The notes beneath the pieces are model-generated. The model saw nothing but the letters and a program-made list of their open reading frames with translations, had not been told where the DNA came from and searched no databases. The translations under genes and the position numbers were made by a program. DNA of 64,000 nucleotides from Albugo candida (lineage: Eukaryota; Oomycota; Peronosporomycetes; Albuginales; Albuginaceae). Positions 10,657-21,980 of the stretch are shown here, piece by piece (positions within the stretch are counted from its first letter, which is position 1; every line of letters begins with the position of its first letter). The DNA lies in assembly GCA_905220665.1 (NCBI GenBank), contig CAJNAR010000144.1:930001-994000 (forward strand), given 5' to 3'.

Positions 10657-13195
10657 GTTTGAGAATCAACGAATCGAGCGAGAAAGATGTATAAATTTAG
10701 ACAATACTTGCTGGTTGGATTGATGGTGCATTATAGCACCATGTAGGACTAAACTTCCAATATGAGCGCACGATTTTCAGACGTAGCGATAGGAAGCATA
10801 ATTTTTATCACTTTACATGTGAAACGGATGACATCAGAAAAGTGCTTGTTATTATCGCTACTCTTCTTGAGAGCCGCATGTAAGCAATTTCTAGTGCTAA
10901 CTTGTTCCTTTAGGCACACAGAGGTGGGACATTGAGCTTTGCCAAGTGAAACAACAGCGGACGGAGACGTGTTCTCGAAAAACCTCCACACAATCGCCCG
11001 GAAATTTAACGAACGGACTTCTCAGTCCAACATAACCCGAAAAGGATCGAAAGTTTGCCAGCGAACGTAATCGTCATTCTTACTTGTCCCCGCGATGAAT
11101 ATTTGTTGCGCGCTGTACCATCTCTTCCCTGCGTCCAAATCATGTCTTTTATGTGTGAGCCCAAATCTTATCGTAAAGGTACAATGCGAATTACTTGGAG
11201 TGTCCGAGAAATCAATCTTTTCTAGATGGTGAAAAAAATGCCATATTAAGCCCAAAACATATCAGGGAATTGACATGATGCTATTTCTTCGGAGTGAAAA
11301 TGCTACAAGTGTCGTGTACCCTCAGACTCTGCTATATCGCATGTCAAATACGAAATACTTTTTTTGCGCAAATACAAGTGTTCATTCAGTACCTTAGGAA
11401 AGATAATTTCTTCCAAGGGCGGATAGGTCTCTGAGAACGTGGAGGACCGGAATGAGCAGAATGTTATAAACTTACTTTTGTACATGAGAGTCGTTTCCGA
11501 GATGACTCGTATGCTCGCAAGATAATGTATCTGACCTTAGATGAACATTTTTGTGAATAAGACGTAGTAGGTGGCCAAGGCACTCATCGTAAACACCCTA
11601 ACGATGTCATTGGCGACGCTATAGTCTAGGCAAATGCTGTATGGCTCGAATTCTCCAACTAGCAATCTTGGTGCAGACCTGGGAGATCTTCAGTATATTT
11701 CGCAGACTAGAGTTATTCTTTGCGATCCACGAACAGCAATTGTGTACTCCAGAGCCGAGAACAGACGAAATCTATCGGAAGATAGAAATGTTCACTCTAG
11801 AGAGACCTCGAAATGAATTACTGAGTTTCACGGTATACGGGACGCCTATTCGGCTCGATGAACAACGCAGAAACCCATCCTGTGCACCTCTTTTTGTCAT
11901 GTTCCCAAGCTGTCCTGTATTTACTTGGGCACCGCGAGTAGGAAGAGCGCTCAGATTAATGGAAAAGATGGGTGCTGGCATTCTTCTGCTTTGACACTTA
12001 TTCCTTGCATCAATGTCCTTTAAAACGGCAGTAGAGCAGTATCCTGTACACTTTAAACTCCATCACGTGCTTCCAGGGAAATTGGTGACATCTTTCTGTC
12101 TGCGTACAGGCAACTAAATCTATTCATATTCTAAAGTTGATCTTACACGACCTAATCGCTTGGGGCATGGAACTTGGCCGCTCAGCCCTCTTTTCGATCA
12201 ACTGTCAGCCACAATTCTTTGCACCTCCACATTATTATCACCATTGCTTGCCATACCGAAGTTAAACTGAGAGCTGTGAGGCTCATTTATGCTTCGGGTT
12301 CAATGCTTCCTCCTGTCATCCTTTCAGATCATATAAATTGCATAACCATTCGGTTGCTCTCTGCAACAGTGCAAGCGGCCTCCATTCTTAGTCTCGTACA
12401 CAAACGTATTCTGATATGTTGACGTGACGAATGAAGCCTTCCGCTTTCATCGTAAAGAATTGACGCACGAACTTTGACGGAAGGGATTACTGCTCTGTAT
12501 ACAGTCACTAAACGAAAAGAACGCATGCAGCGATACTGGCAGCAGCAGACGCGATTTCTACTCTGTCTTTATTATAAAAGACGGAAAACCATCCTGCACG
12601 TATAGTAAGGTTGTGTGAAGTCTCCCAACAAACTTATCCAAACTTCAAAGTACAGAACATTAGCCATGTCTGGTATAAATGTACTTGACTTTACTCGCAT
12701 CTGAAATTGTGCAAAATACTTCAAATCGAAGAACTAATGGCTATACCCAATACGAGTCGACTAATCCGACAAATGAACTGGAGATTTAAACATCTGAGTT
12801 TGTATGCCGGGAAATAGAAATCTATAACTTGTCTGATGAAAGTGGTAGGAAGGACAATCACTCTCAGACTTTCTCCTTTGAAATATAAAGCGTTTCACTC
12901 TCAAAAGATGAGATGCGATTGAGTAAATCAAAGCACACATCTCCATTGCGTTTGATGAACGATCTTCATACCTAATTGTCGAAAATATAGTGTCGACACG
13001 TTGCAATAGAGAGATTGCAAATGGAAAGATGGACAGGAGAGGAAACTTTGCGAAAATAAAGAACGCACCAAGTCATTTATTGGTTATAAATCGATTATAA
13101 AAAGTGTTTTGTCCGTTTTGACAGAAAACATTCAATTTCAATTTCACTTTCGACCCGCGCAAATTCGATAAAAAGGCAAGCGTCAGCGTCGACAC
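10657..13195. other. 2.5-kb gene-poor interval with unrecognised open fragments
   Basis: On the minus strand, 11255-10749 reads as one protein-like stretch (contains SDTPSNSHCTFTIRFG and later VIRFTCKVIKIMLPIATSENRALILEV) interrupted by one TGA at about 11021-11023. On the plus strand, 11641-11994 is open for 117 codons. A plus-strand fragment near 12430-12600 also looks coding-like but has stops. None matches a family I recognise; they are best seen as relics or chance frames. The last 150 bp before 13196 presumably hold the kinesin promoter. Confidence 0.35.
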
Positions 13196-16100
13196 ATGTC
13201 GAATGATGTCGATACAACAAGAGATCGCACAAGTGTGCAAGTGATTGTTCGGATTCGTCCGCTTTTGCCCAAAGAATTCGCAGCAAAAGCGAAGATTTCC
13301 CTTCAATCAGATGATGTATCCATTCGCATCCCAAATAGTAGCCCCTTTCCTCCACAGGGATCTCTGCCAGCTAAAACCTTCACGTAAGCGCTTGGACGCG
13401 ATCTATCACATCATCTGATACTCTCCTTCTCCTCTAGATTCGATCGCGTGTTCTCTCCGCAGACAAGTCAAACGGGTGCGCTTTGAGCCTCAAAAGGTAA
13501 TGAAAAGTGGATACTGACGTACTATAATGCTCTAGAGTTCTATGACCAATCTCTCAAGCCTTTGATGGACACCTTTATGCAGGGATTCAATGTGACTGTG
13601 GTGGCGTATGGACAGACAGGATCCGGGAAGACGTTCACAATGGGCAATCAGGCCAATAGGACAATGGATGCTGCCTGCTTCATTGCTGAAGATGCACAAG
13701 ATTCCAATTATGATGATGGATTGATACCGAGATTCCTAAATGAGTATTTTGGACGAATGGAAAAGGAGAAAGAGGAACGTCGACATGAGTTTCAAGTGTT
13801 TGTGTCTTACTTGGAGATATACGGAGAAGAAATACACGATCTATTGGAACCGAGAATGTCTGTTTCGGATAATTTGGTTAATGGGAATGCATCGCTTGAG
13901 AAGCTTCAATTACGCGAGGGAAAATCGGGAGTTTATGTTCAAGGACTGTCAGAAATTAGGGTGCAGTCGTGTGAGGAAGCGATGGAGCAAATGCGTGTCG
14001 GTTGTTTGCGGAGAATCACTGGAAGCACTGAGATGAATGACCATTCTAGTCGATCTCATGCGGTTTATACCGTCAAAATGGTGCGTTTTGTACGAAGGTC
14101 CAGACCACACGAAAGCACGAGTACAGGCTCAAGCTCAGGCTCAGGCTCTTGGATTCCCTCTGAAAGATGTGATGCAGACAATTATAAATGTGACGATGAA
14201 AACAACGGCTTGCGTGAAGAGATTTTGAACGCCACAATCATTTCCAAACTGACGTTTGTCGATTTGGCGGGAAGCGAGCGATTAAAGAAAACTATGGCGG
14301 AAGGAACGCGGATGAAAGAGGGAATACAAATCAATTCGGGACTGCTAGCGTTGGGAAATGTGATAAACGCCTTGGGCGTCGAAAGACGACGCCCCAACAT
14401 CAATGCATTCGTCCCATATAGAGCCAGTAAACTCACAAGACTCTTACAAGATGCTTTGGGTGGAAACAGCCGCACTTTGTTTATGTAAGCTGACCGCTTT
14501 CTATGAGATTTCATTCCACTGATTTTCTTTTGTAGCGCCTGTGTGTCGTCAACGCATCAAAGTCTCAATGAAACGCATAGTACTCTTCAGTACGCAAACA
14601 GAGCCAAAAACATACAAAACAAAGCAGTCAAAAACATTGATACGCGAACTGCAGAGATGATGGCACTTCGAGCTATCAATTCTCTGTTTAGACGAGAATT
14701 GCTCAAGGCTCGTCTGCTACTTCCAAACAAGCGAGAAACTATTTCTTCAAACTCCACTCAGACTGAAGCTTATCTGGAGAAGCTGCTGCAGGATCCATCT
14801 ATCATTGAAATATTGCAAAAGATGGAGGAATTGGCTGTCTCGGCATACGATTCTTGCGTCCCATTAAGCGCTCTGGCCGAACAATGTGAGACTCTATGGG
14901 CTCGGAGCTTTGTGTCGGAGACTGTAATGAATTGTGGGACATATAGCAATAGCCAAATTGCTAGTAGCACTACCAACGGAACTAGCAGTACGAACTCCAG
15001 CATATCGAGTCGATTTCTTCTGGGTGGCGATGATTGTGTTAGTGATATCTCATGCTCATGCAGCCAAAGTGGTGTGTATGGGTGCACATGTGGCGAGTCT
15101 AGCGCTACGGTCAGCACAAATGGAGATGGTACTTGTGCCGGCGAAGATTTGATTGATTTGCAAAACGAAAGTCAATCGTGTTCGGACGTTGTCAAAGGAC
15201 ATGCAAATTGCCAGAACTGGAACACTTTTTTGGCTGTGTTGGAAGTCGTTTCCCTCTCACTGGAAATACGTCTGATGCGTCAGAATGTGAAGATAGCAAA
15301 TGAGGGCTTTCAAGAAAAGATTCAACGGCAGACAAAACGAGTTGATCGATGTAAATGCATTGCTAATACGGCATATGAAGCTTTTGAACAGGCGAGGAGT
15401 GATTCAGAGCGTGTGGAAATCGCAAAGAAACGCGTAGAGGCCTTGCACCAGAACACTTTGCACTTGGAAGAACAACTGAAAGCGTTGTATGATCAATGCC
15501 GTCAGCAAAATGAAAAACGGCACGAAGAAATCCGACGAAAATGCATTCATTTGGAGATCACTCGGCGCTCTATCAAACATCGAAATCACGAAATGGAGAA
15601 AGTCCAACCGCTCGATGTTTTATTTCGATCGGAAGAAGTCAAACGACGATTTGGAATACAAAAGCTGTGCCAGGTTGCTGAGAAGATTCAAATCGAAAAT
15701 GATGAAATGGCGATACTCCTAAACAACGATTCTGACCGAATTGCTCGCGGTATCTTGGCGTTTTCTGATCCTCTGTGCTCACCTCAAAAGCTCAAGAACG
15801 AAAAGGAACCTCTACAGACAGCGGAAATTCTTATGAGAGAATTCAACGATATCTTTAATGAAACGATTGAAATGGAAGTCTTGGAAGCCACATACTCGGT
15901 TCAAGTACGTTCTCGAACGCGTTTGATTGAAGAATTGAGCGATTCAGAGCTGGAAATGGATCCAACGGTGAAAGAACAGCAACTCGCGAAGTGTGAATCA
16001 AATATACGTCGTCTGACGGATCTACTCGACGACTATGGAACACTGGAGAAGAGCCAACTGCGAAATCGGTTTGATGCTGCGTTGCATTCCATTCCGAGTC

Positions 16101-18577
16101 TTGATAGCGCCCTTCATATCATTCGAAAAATGGCCGAAGAAGTACACGTACATCGACGACTTTTGAGTCGAAATTGCTTGGAATTGACGGACACTATGAC
16201 TGAGAAACAATCGAATGATCAGATTCCGGAGAAGCTCATGTCCGTAGAAGAGCATCAAGAAAAGATGCAAGCACTCATGATACAACATGAAGAAGAATTG
16301 GCTGACATCTTATGTCTCCAAGGCTCAAAGCTTGACTCCGACACGGATAAGACGACCGAAACTTCCAACAAAGTCGACGCACACGCACGGCAGATCCACT
16401 CTTTGAGCTCGAAATTCAACGTATTGAAAGAGAAGCTGAAGGATGTGGAGACGGAGCGAGATATCGCAACTCATAAAGCGGCCCAAGCCGATGAGAAATT
16501 GTCAGTTGCACAAAGACAAATCGAGAGTCTGAAGACGAGAATGGAACAAGCAAAAGAGGACAGAGAATTGTCTGGATTATTGGAGAAATGTCGCACAATG
16601 TGGCGAGAATTAGGACGGAATGTGTCGGATGAAAATGCAAAATTTCAAGATATCAATACGATTCTGAGGCAACGCTGCAATGAAGAATTGGCAGAACTTG
16701 AAAACACGAGAAAGCGACTCACTCAACGCGCGATGAATCTATACGATCAAGTGAAAATGGTTGAGAAGCTCCTTCATGTCGAAAAAGACGCACAAGTCGT
16801 CTCTTTCCACGAGCTTTGTACCGTCACAAGTGATTCCTTACTGCAGCAAGAACAATACCTTTCAGGTCGATACAAAACATACAAAGACACAATCAGAGAT
16901 CGCCTGCAAGTCAAAATTCGGATGTGGCAAAATATCAGCGAAATTATAGACGTGTTGCAAATCCGTCAGGCGACAGACTTTCGATACATTTCAGGCGACC
17001 GAGTCGTCCACCAATTTTCGCCGTTGAACGCTTTGACACTCATTCTCTACGGAAATGATGCAACAAATACTCAGCCTGCACTTTCAGTTTGGAAAGAGTT
17101 TTTAGCGGATCCCATGCGACTCGATGGAGCACTTGGCACTTTACAAGGCGATGGGAACTCATTTTTTTCAGAAAATGCTCTTTCAGACGACAAAGCATTT
17201 CGTGATGCACTCTGCGAAGAGAAATCCGCACGACTGAAGCACTTTGGCGAATACTTTAGAGAAATTGAGCGATTGTCGAAGCAAATGGAATTCTCTTTGG
17301 AGGAATTGCATCGCTTTGGAATGTGTTTAGCGGACGATCGGATGAATGATACGAAAATACAAAACACTTTATTGACGCTTAATGGAAAAGGTGGACACGT
17401 AGACCTGTGCTGTGTGACGTTAGATTTCTTGGAACGTCTCAAATGCGAGCTGGCAAAAGTATTTCAAGGTCGTCAAGACGCGATGAGATGCTTTCAAATG
17501 ACATTGGGACTTGTTGCAAAGCTTCGAAGTGATATGTTTCAAGCACGTGGACCCGATCTTCACGCTTTATTGAGTCAGCACACGTGGGATTTGGATGCGT
17601 GTGCTTTGAAACTGAAGGATTTGGATGTGAATGACTCTGCGTATTGCACTTTGGCGGCATTCAGAATGGGGAAGCGATGTCTTTTAAGCGAAGCGATTCT
17701 GTGGCACGCGGCGACGAGAGCGTTTCTGAGTACAATAAATGCTGAAATGTCACCTTTTGGCATCGAATCGAATGCGGATCGTATGCGATTTCTGCTTGGA
17801 AGTAAAAACGGCCAAGAGAGATCCTCGGATCGATTACTGTTGGAACGGTTTTACAATGATATCGTACAGGAGAAGCAATCAAACGGTCAAGATTCGTTGA
17901 TCTTGGATATAGACCCGATCTTCATGGAGTTGGGCGTATTCCTGGCGCCGTCGTACGCCAAAGAATCGATCCATGAGCTCCAGGATCTGGCTCGTGACAT
18001 TGAAAGCGTAGAGCAATTGGTGCAGAGAGCCCGTGTCCAACTGAGTTCTCTTCAAACAATCATGAAATTGTACACGAAAATCGACAAATACAATCGTGAA
18101 ATCGCCATATTCAATGAGGAAGCAAGCAAGAAATCGCGATTGTACGGAAGTTCCGACTGTTTGGTACGGGAAGCCAGATATCGCGCCAAAGTCGCCAAAG
18201 AGTATCCGACGCTACTTACGGCATTCAAAATAGCGCTTTGTCGATGGGGAATTCGAAAATTAGACAAAGACAAGGAACTCCGTCATATTGAGCAGGAATT
18301 TGATCCAAGTATTTTGAGCGCGGAATTCCAACAATTTCTGAGAAATATGGTCAATACGAAGACAGTGCTTTTGCATTTGGATCTGGGAATGATGAACGTA
18401 CAAGCGGATGGCTCAAGGAGATCTCGAATGTCTGCGAGATCTACCACGACGACCGCGATGATGCCGAGATCAGGATCCATGCAAGCACTTGTGAGCCCGA
18501 CTTCACACCGAAGACGGCGTGCTCGTACGTCATCAACGTCATATTCAACCCCGCGAAGAAATCATTCAAATTTGTGA
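13196..18577 (+). CDS. Kinesin-4-like motor fused to a PRC1/MAP65/Ase1-like crosslinker, 1738 aa
   Basis: Exons 13196-13383, 13438-13475, 13536-14484 and 14536-18577 sum to 1739 codons including stop. The motor occupies residues about 10-420: VQVIVRIRPLLP start, P-loop GQTGSGKT (about 101-108), switch I NDHSSRSHAVYT, switch II VDLAGSERLKKT, and LTRLLQDALGGNSRT. The neck, YANRAKNIQNKAVKNID, is kinesin-4/KIF4-like. A Cys/Ser-rich insert follows (about 555-590), then long coiled coils. From about residue 1070 (LLEKCRTMWRELG) the sequence resembles the N-terminal rod of MAP65/PRC1. Residues about 1570-1640 match its spectrin-like microtubule-binding module: NEEASKKSRLYG..., LVREARYRAKVAKEYPTL, then CRW. 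The tail is basic and Ser/Arg-rich, as in MAP65/PRC1. KIF4 and PRC1 are separate partners at the anaphase midzone elsewhere; here they appear covalently joined. Motor assignment is certain; the MAP65 assignment is by motif and architecture. Confidence 0.88.
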
Positions 18578-18633
18578 AAAAGCAAAAGCGATTTATTTTC
18601 AAATGTCTGACGTCGTCTATGCACGTCGACACC

Positions 18634-19738
18634 TTACGGAGTCTTTTGAAGCTGTCGGAGTTGATATTTTTGATATTTACTGGTGATCTCACCGCTCAGA
18701 CCCAAAAATACAACTGCGACGCCAGCCCATGACACCCACGTGAGCTGATTCCCAAACCAAAACACAGAGAATAAAATGGTGAAGAATTTACGTGTGGTTG
18801 TTATGGTCGTGCAAGTGAGTGCTGAGAATCGCTGAATGGTGAAATAGATAAAGTTTTGACCCATGGCACTGCAAATGGAAAAGTAGAAAATGGATTGCAA
18901 AATGGTGGGATTCTCCATACAAAATCTCATTCCTGTCCATGCGTGACCTGATAGAATGGCTCCGATACCCGTGTACACCACTGCCCATAGATTCGTATAC
19001 ATCATTTGCTGATGCACAGAAGGTCTCAATTGCTGACACAATTGCTCTTGCTTTGGTCCAGAGACTCCATCCAATGTCAACGAAGCGAACAACAGAAACA
19101 AACCGTAAAAGCTATTTTCTTGCGTGGAATGTTTCCCTGAAGACGCAGTGGCCATCTTTCCCAATTGGAACATTGTGATTCCGAGTGTGATGAGAACAAC
19201 ACAGAGATATTCCTGCATGGAGTACTTTTTGTTACCGAGAAGGACACCCATCAACATGACGGGAATCATTTTGCACGACTTTCCAAGCGCTTGTGTGGGA
19301 TAACTGACGTGTTTGAGAGCTTCATTGCTGCATAGCATCGCGCCCAAGTATGCGAATGCTGTGAATGCAAAGGGCTTAAGGGGTAGTGTGGGCTTTTCCG
19401 GCTTCCAGAAGAAGGTCGCTAGATTAGAGGAAATTACAAAAATAGTACGACATGCACACGGAATTACAATCTTACCCACATACGCTACAAGTGAATTCGT
19501 AACGCACTGAATGAACAATAGAAATAGAGTTGAGGTGAATTTCTGATTGTTGCTGTCTTTGTAGCGAAAGCTGATGTGATGGACGCATTTAGTTGGCGGG
19601 TTGCGTGTTTGCGGGTGAAAGCACGTACATGTTTTCTTGGAAAATGCCGTAGGAAAGGTAGCAGATGTAGATACCGCCAATGCAAACGAGTAGATCGAAG
19701 ATGGAATTCGACGATGCGCGATTACTCAGGTTTTTCAT
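18634..19738 (-). CDS. UAA-family nucleotide-sugar transporter (SLC35B-like), 329 aa
   Basis: Three exons on the minus strand, 19738-19629, 19570-19476 and 19418-18634, joined through 58- and 57-bp introns, give 330 codons. The protein is a run of about ten hydrophobic helices of the drug/metabolite transporter fold. Diagnostic stretches are GGIYICYLSYGIFQEN at the N-terminus, LFIQCVTNSLVAYV, AYLGAMLCSNEALKHVSYPTQ, and GKSCKMIPVMLMG, the GKS-CKxIPVM motif of SLC35B1/UDP-galactose/UDP-glucose transporters. It would exchange UDP-sugars or adenine nucleotides across the ER or Golgi membrane. The C-terminus is lysine- and glutamine-rich (KYQKYQLRQLQKTP) rather than a clean KKxx ER-retrieval signal. 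It converges on the kinesin gene with only 56 bp between stops. Substrate cannot be read from sequence. Confidence 0.88.
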
Positions 19739-20081
19739 ACTGATTTGGCGTGGCGAAAAGCTGAAATGAAGTCAAACGCAAGACAATTGTTGACGTTTGC
19801 CACGTGTTACATCCGCATGAATGTACCGTTATTTGTTCGCTAAATACGATACGTAGAGGTTGTTTGTTTTGTCGACAGTATAAATCTGCTGATATGAAAA
19901 TGACTGTGGTCGGTCAGAAATGCTTCATTGTATATGATACATCACAAGAGAAAAAGGTTGTGCTAGTTGTCTTCACCTTTGAGAAATAGAGACACGCTCG
20001 ATTGGTCATTCGACAATAGTATCCTAACAAGTTACGTAGCAGCATACATCCGTTACATACTGTTAACTGCAGCATTGAAGA
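19739..20081. promoter_or_regulatory. Divergent intergenic region (promoter region by position)
   Basis: This 343-bp gap separates the divergently transcribed transporter and PROPPIN genes and must contain the 5' control sequences of both. No convincing TATA or named factor site was identified. Confidence 0.4.
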
Positions 20082-21689
20082 ATGAAAGTCGCCGCAGCAA
20101 ATGATAAAGACGCGTTACTATTTCTGAATTTCAATCAAAATGCGTCGTGCGTCATCGCTTCTTTCGTTCCAGTAGTACCATAATACTAAAAAGCCCGTAT
20201 TCTTGTAGCTGTATAAGTGCGGGAACGCACAAAGGCTTTGCAATTTACAATTGCGAGCCGTTCAAAAAATGTTTCCAGGAAGAAATCGGAGGCATTGGCA
20301 TCGCAGAAATGCTCTATTGCACTAGTTTGGTGGCACTCGTTGGGGCTGGAGAGATGGTAAGTGCACCAAAACGCCTTCAAGTTCGTTTATATGACTGCGC
20401 TTTGTAGCCCGCATTCTCACCCCGCCGACTACGAATGTGGAATACGAAAAGTGGAGAGGCTATCTGCGATCTCAACTTTGTCACTGCTGTTCTCGCTGTG
20501 CGTATGAACAATCAGCGGTACTTGAGAACGCGTTATGTCATCAGATGCTTTAATGGACTTTTGTTTCATTGTGCTGAATGATCAGTCTAGTTGTCATTTT
20601 GGAGCGTACTATTCACATTTTCGACATCAAAAGCATGAAAATACTGCAATCGCTGGATACGTCGCCCAATCCAAACGCTTTATGTGTTTTATCGCCGCAC
20701 GATAATAGTCATTTGGCATTTCCGAGTGGAGCTTTACTGGGAGAAATCGTCTTGTACGATGCAAACAATCTCAGCGTGTTAAACGCATTTCAAGCACATC
20801 GGACGCCGCCAGTGGCAATGACATTCAATGCGGATGGGACAAAGCTTGCGACCGCTTCAGAAACTGTGAGTGGGCATTTTGGAGATAGGAGTTAACTTAG
20901 GCTCAACGATCTGGTAGGGTACTTTGATACGCGTCTTTGATATTCCAAGCGGAAGAAAATTGGCTGCTTTTCGGAGAGGATCATACCCTGCATTCATTTA
21001 TTGTCTTGCATTCAATGAGATATCGACGATATTATGTGCATCAAGTGATACAGGCACCATCCATTTCTTCTCGCTCAACGGCACAGAGAGTTCAGCAAGC
21101 GGAAGTTTTGGAGTTTTTGCACCCATCACATCCACACTCGCTTCATCTCGTGATGCATCCGATACATCGAGTACAGGAAAAAGTACAAGCACAAGTGTAC
21201 CTCCAAAAAGTAAGACGACACAGCGCCCTGGAGCTCCAAGTACCACGACCACCAGCACAAGTATGGATCAAGTTGTGGAATCGTTTGGAGCATATCTTCC
21301 ATCTACACTGGCTGGAATCACAGAAGGAACACGAGATTTCGCATATGTTGGGATCAGAACCATTTATTGTACCGTCTTCTCCAGTCTTGATCATTGATAT
21401 TGTCCATTTACGTTTTCTGGTAGGCGCGAATTCGATCCAATCGTGCCTTGAATATTTGCGCTGTTCATGGGCCAGACGAAGACAATATCGTTCGCCTTTA
21501 CGTTGTTACTATCGATGGATACTTTTATGAGTATTCGATGCTTTTGGACGTTGGTGGAGAATGCAAATTGAAAAGGGTGTGTAAATTGAATTAGGCAGAG
21601 TCTTATTACTTATTCATTGTATACTACAGGAAAATGTGCTGTTTGAGACGGCTTCAGAAGAAATTCAAGCGGTGTATCTCAATAACTAG
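20082..21689 (+). CDS. PROPPIN WD40 autophagy protein (Atg18/WIPI/WDR45-like), 414 aa
   Basis: Seven exons: 20082-20146, 20209-20356, 20408-20517, 20586-20865, 20918-21346, 21424-21576 and 21630-21689, total 415 codons. The product is a seven-bladed beta-propeller. It contains [40 protein letters not shown] and [21 protein letters not shown]. The FRRG motif is the paired phosphoinositide-binding site of PROPPINs, which bind PI3P and PI(3,5)P2 on phagophore, endosome or vacuole membranes. A Ser/Thr-rich insertion (about residues 260-310) lies after the FRRG blade, where family members carry the membrane-inserting loop. The first intron includes a TACTAA-type branch site. Intron 5 uses a weak GTTGGG donor, the least certain junction. 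Atg18 and WDR45-type subfamilies cannot be separated here. Confidence 0.9.
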
Positions 21690-21980
21690 CGAATGGAAAC
21701 GGTTGCGCGTCAATGGAAGCGAATATCGATGTAATAACGCGCTGAGTTGTGCTCTCATATTCGATTGGAATCTGCTGCGGGCATCATAGTTGATGTTTGA
21801 TTGGTTGATAAATTAAGCGATACGCTGTTATCATTCGCTAAGAAAAACTATTTTTACTTTACTTATCTTGCGATAAGATTGTTAGGTTTCAACACTGGCG
21901 CTTTTGTACACTCATTCTATTACGCTTTTTACGCTTTTGTGCTTTCAGCGATTTGCTGTGAACACCGACGACCGTATCGA

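Noticed and set aside
12124..12300. Possible adenosine/AMP deaminase relic (LGHGTW-like string)
   Set aside because: One short motif only; the expected following segments do not line up in any frame.
13073..13355. Minus-strand frames over kinesin exon 1
   Set aside because: Overlap the conserved motor start on the plus strand; no independent support.
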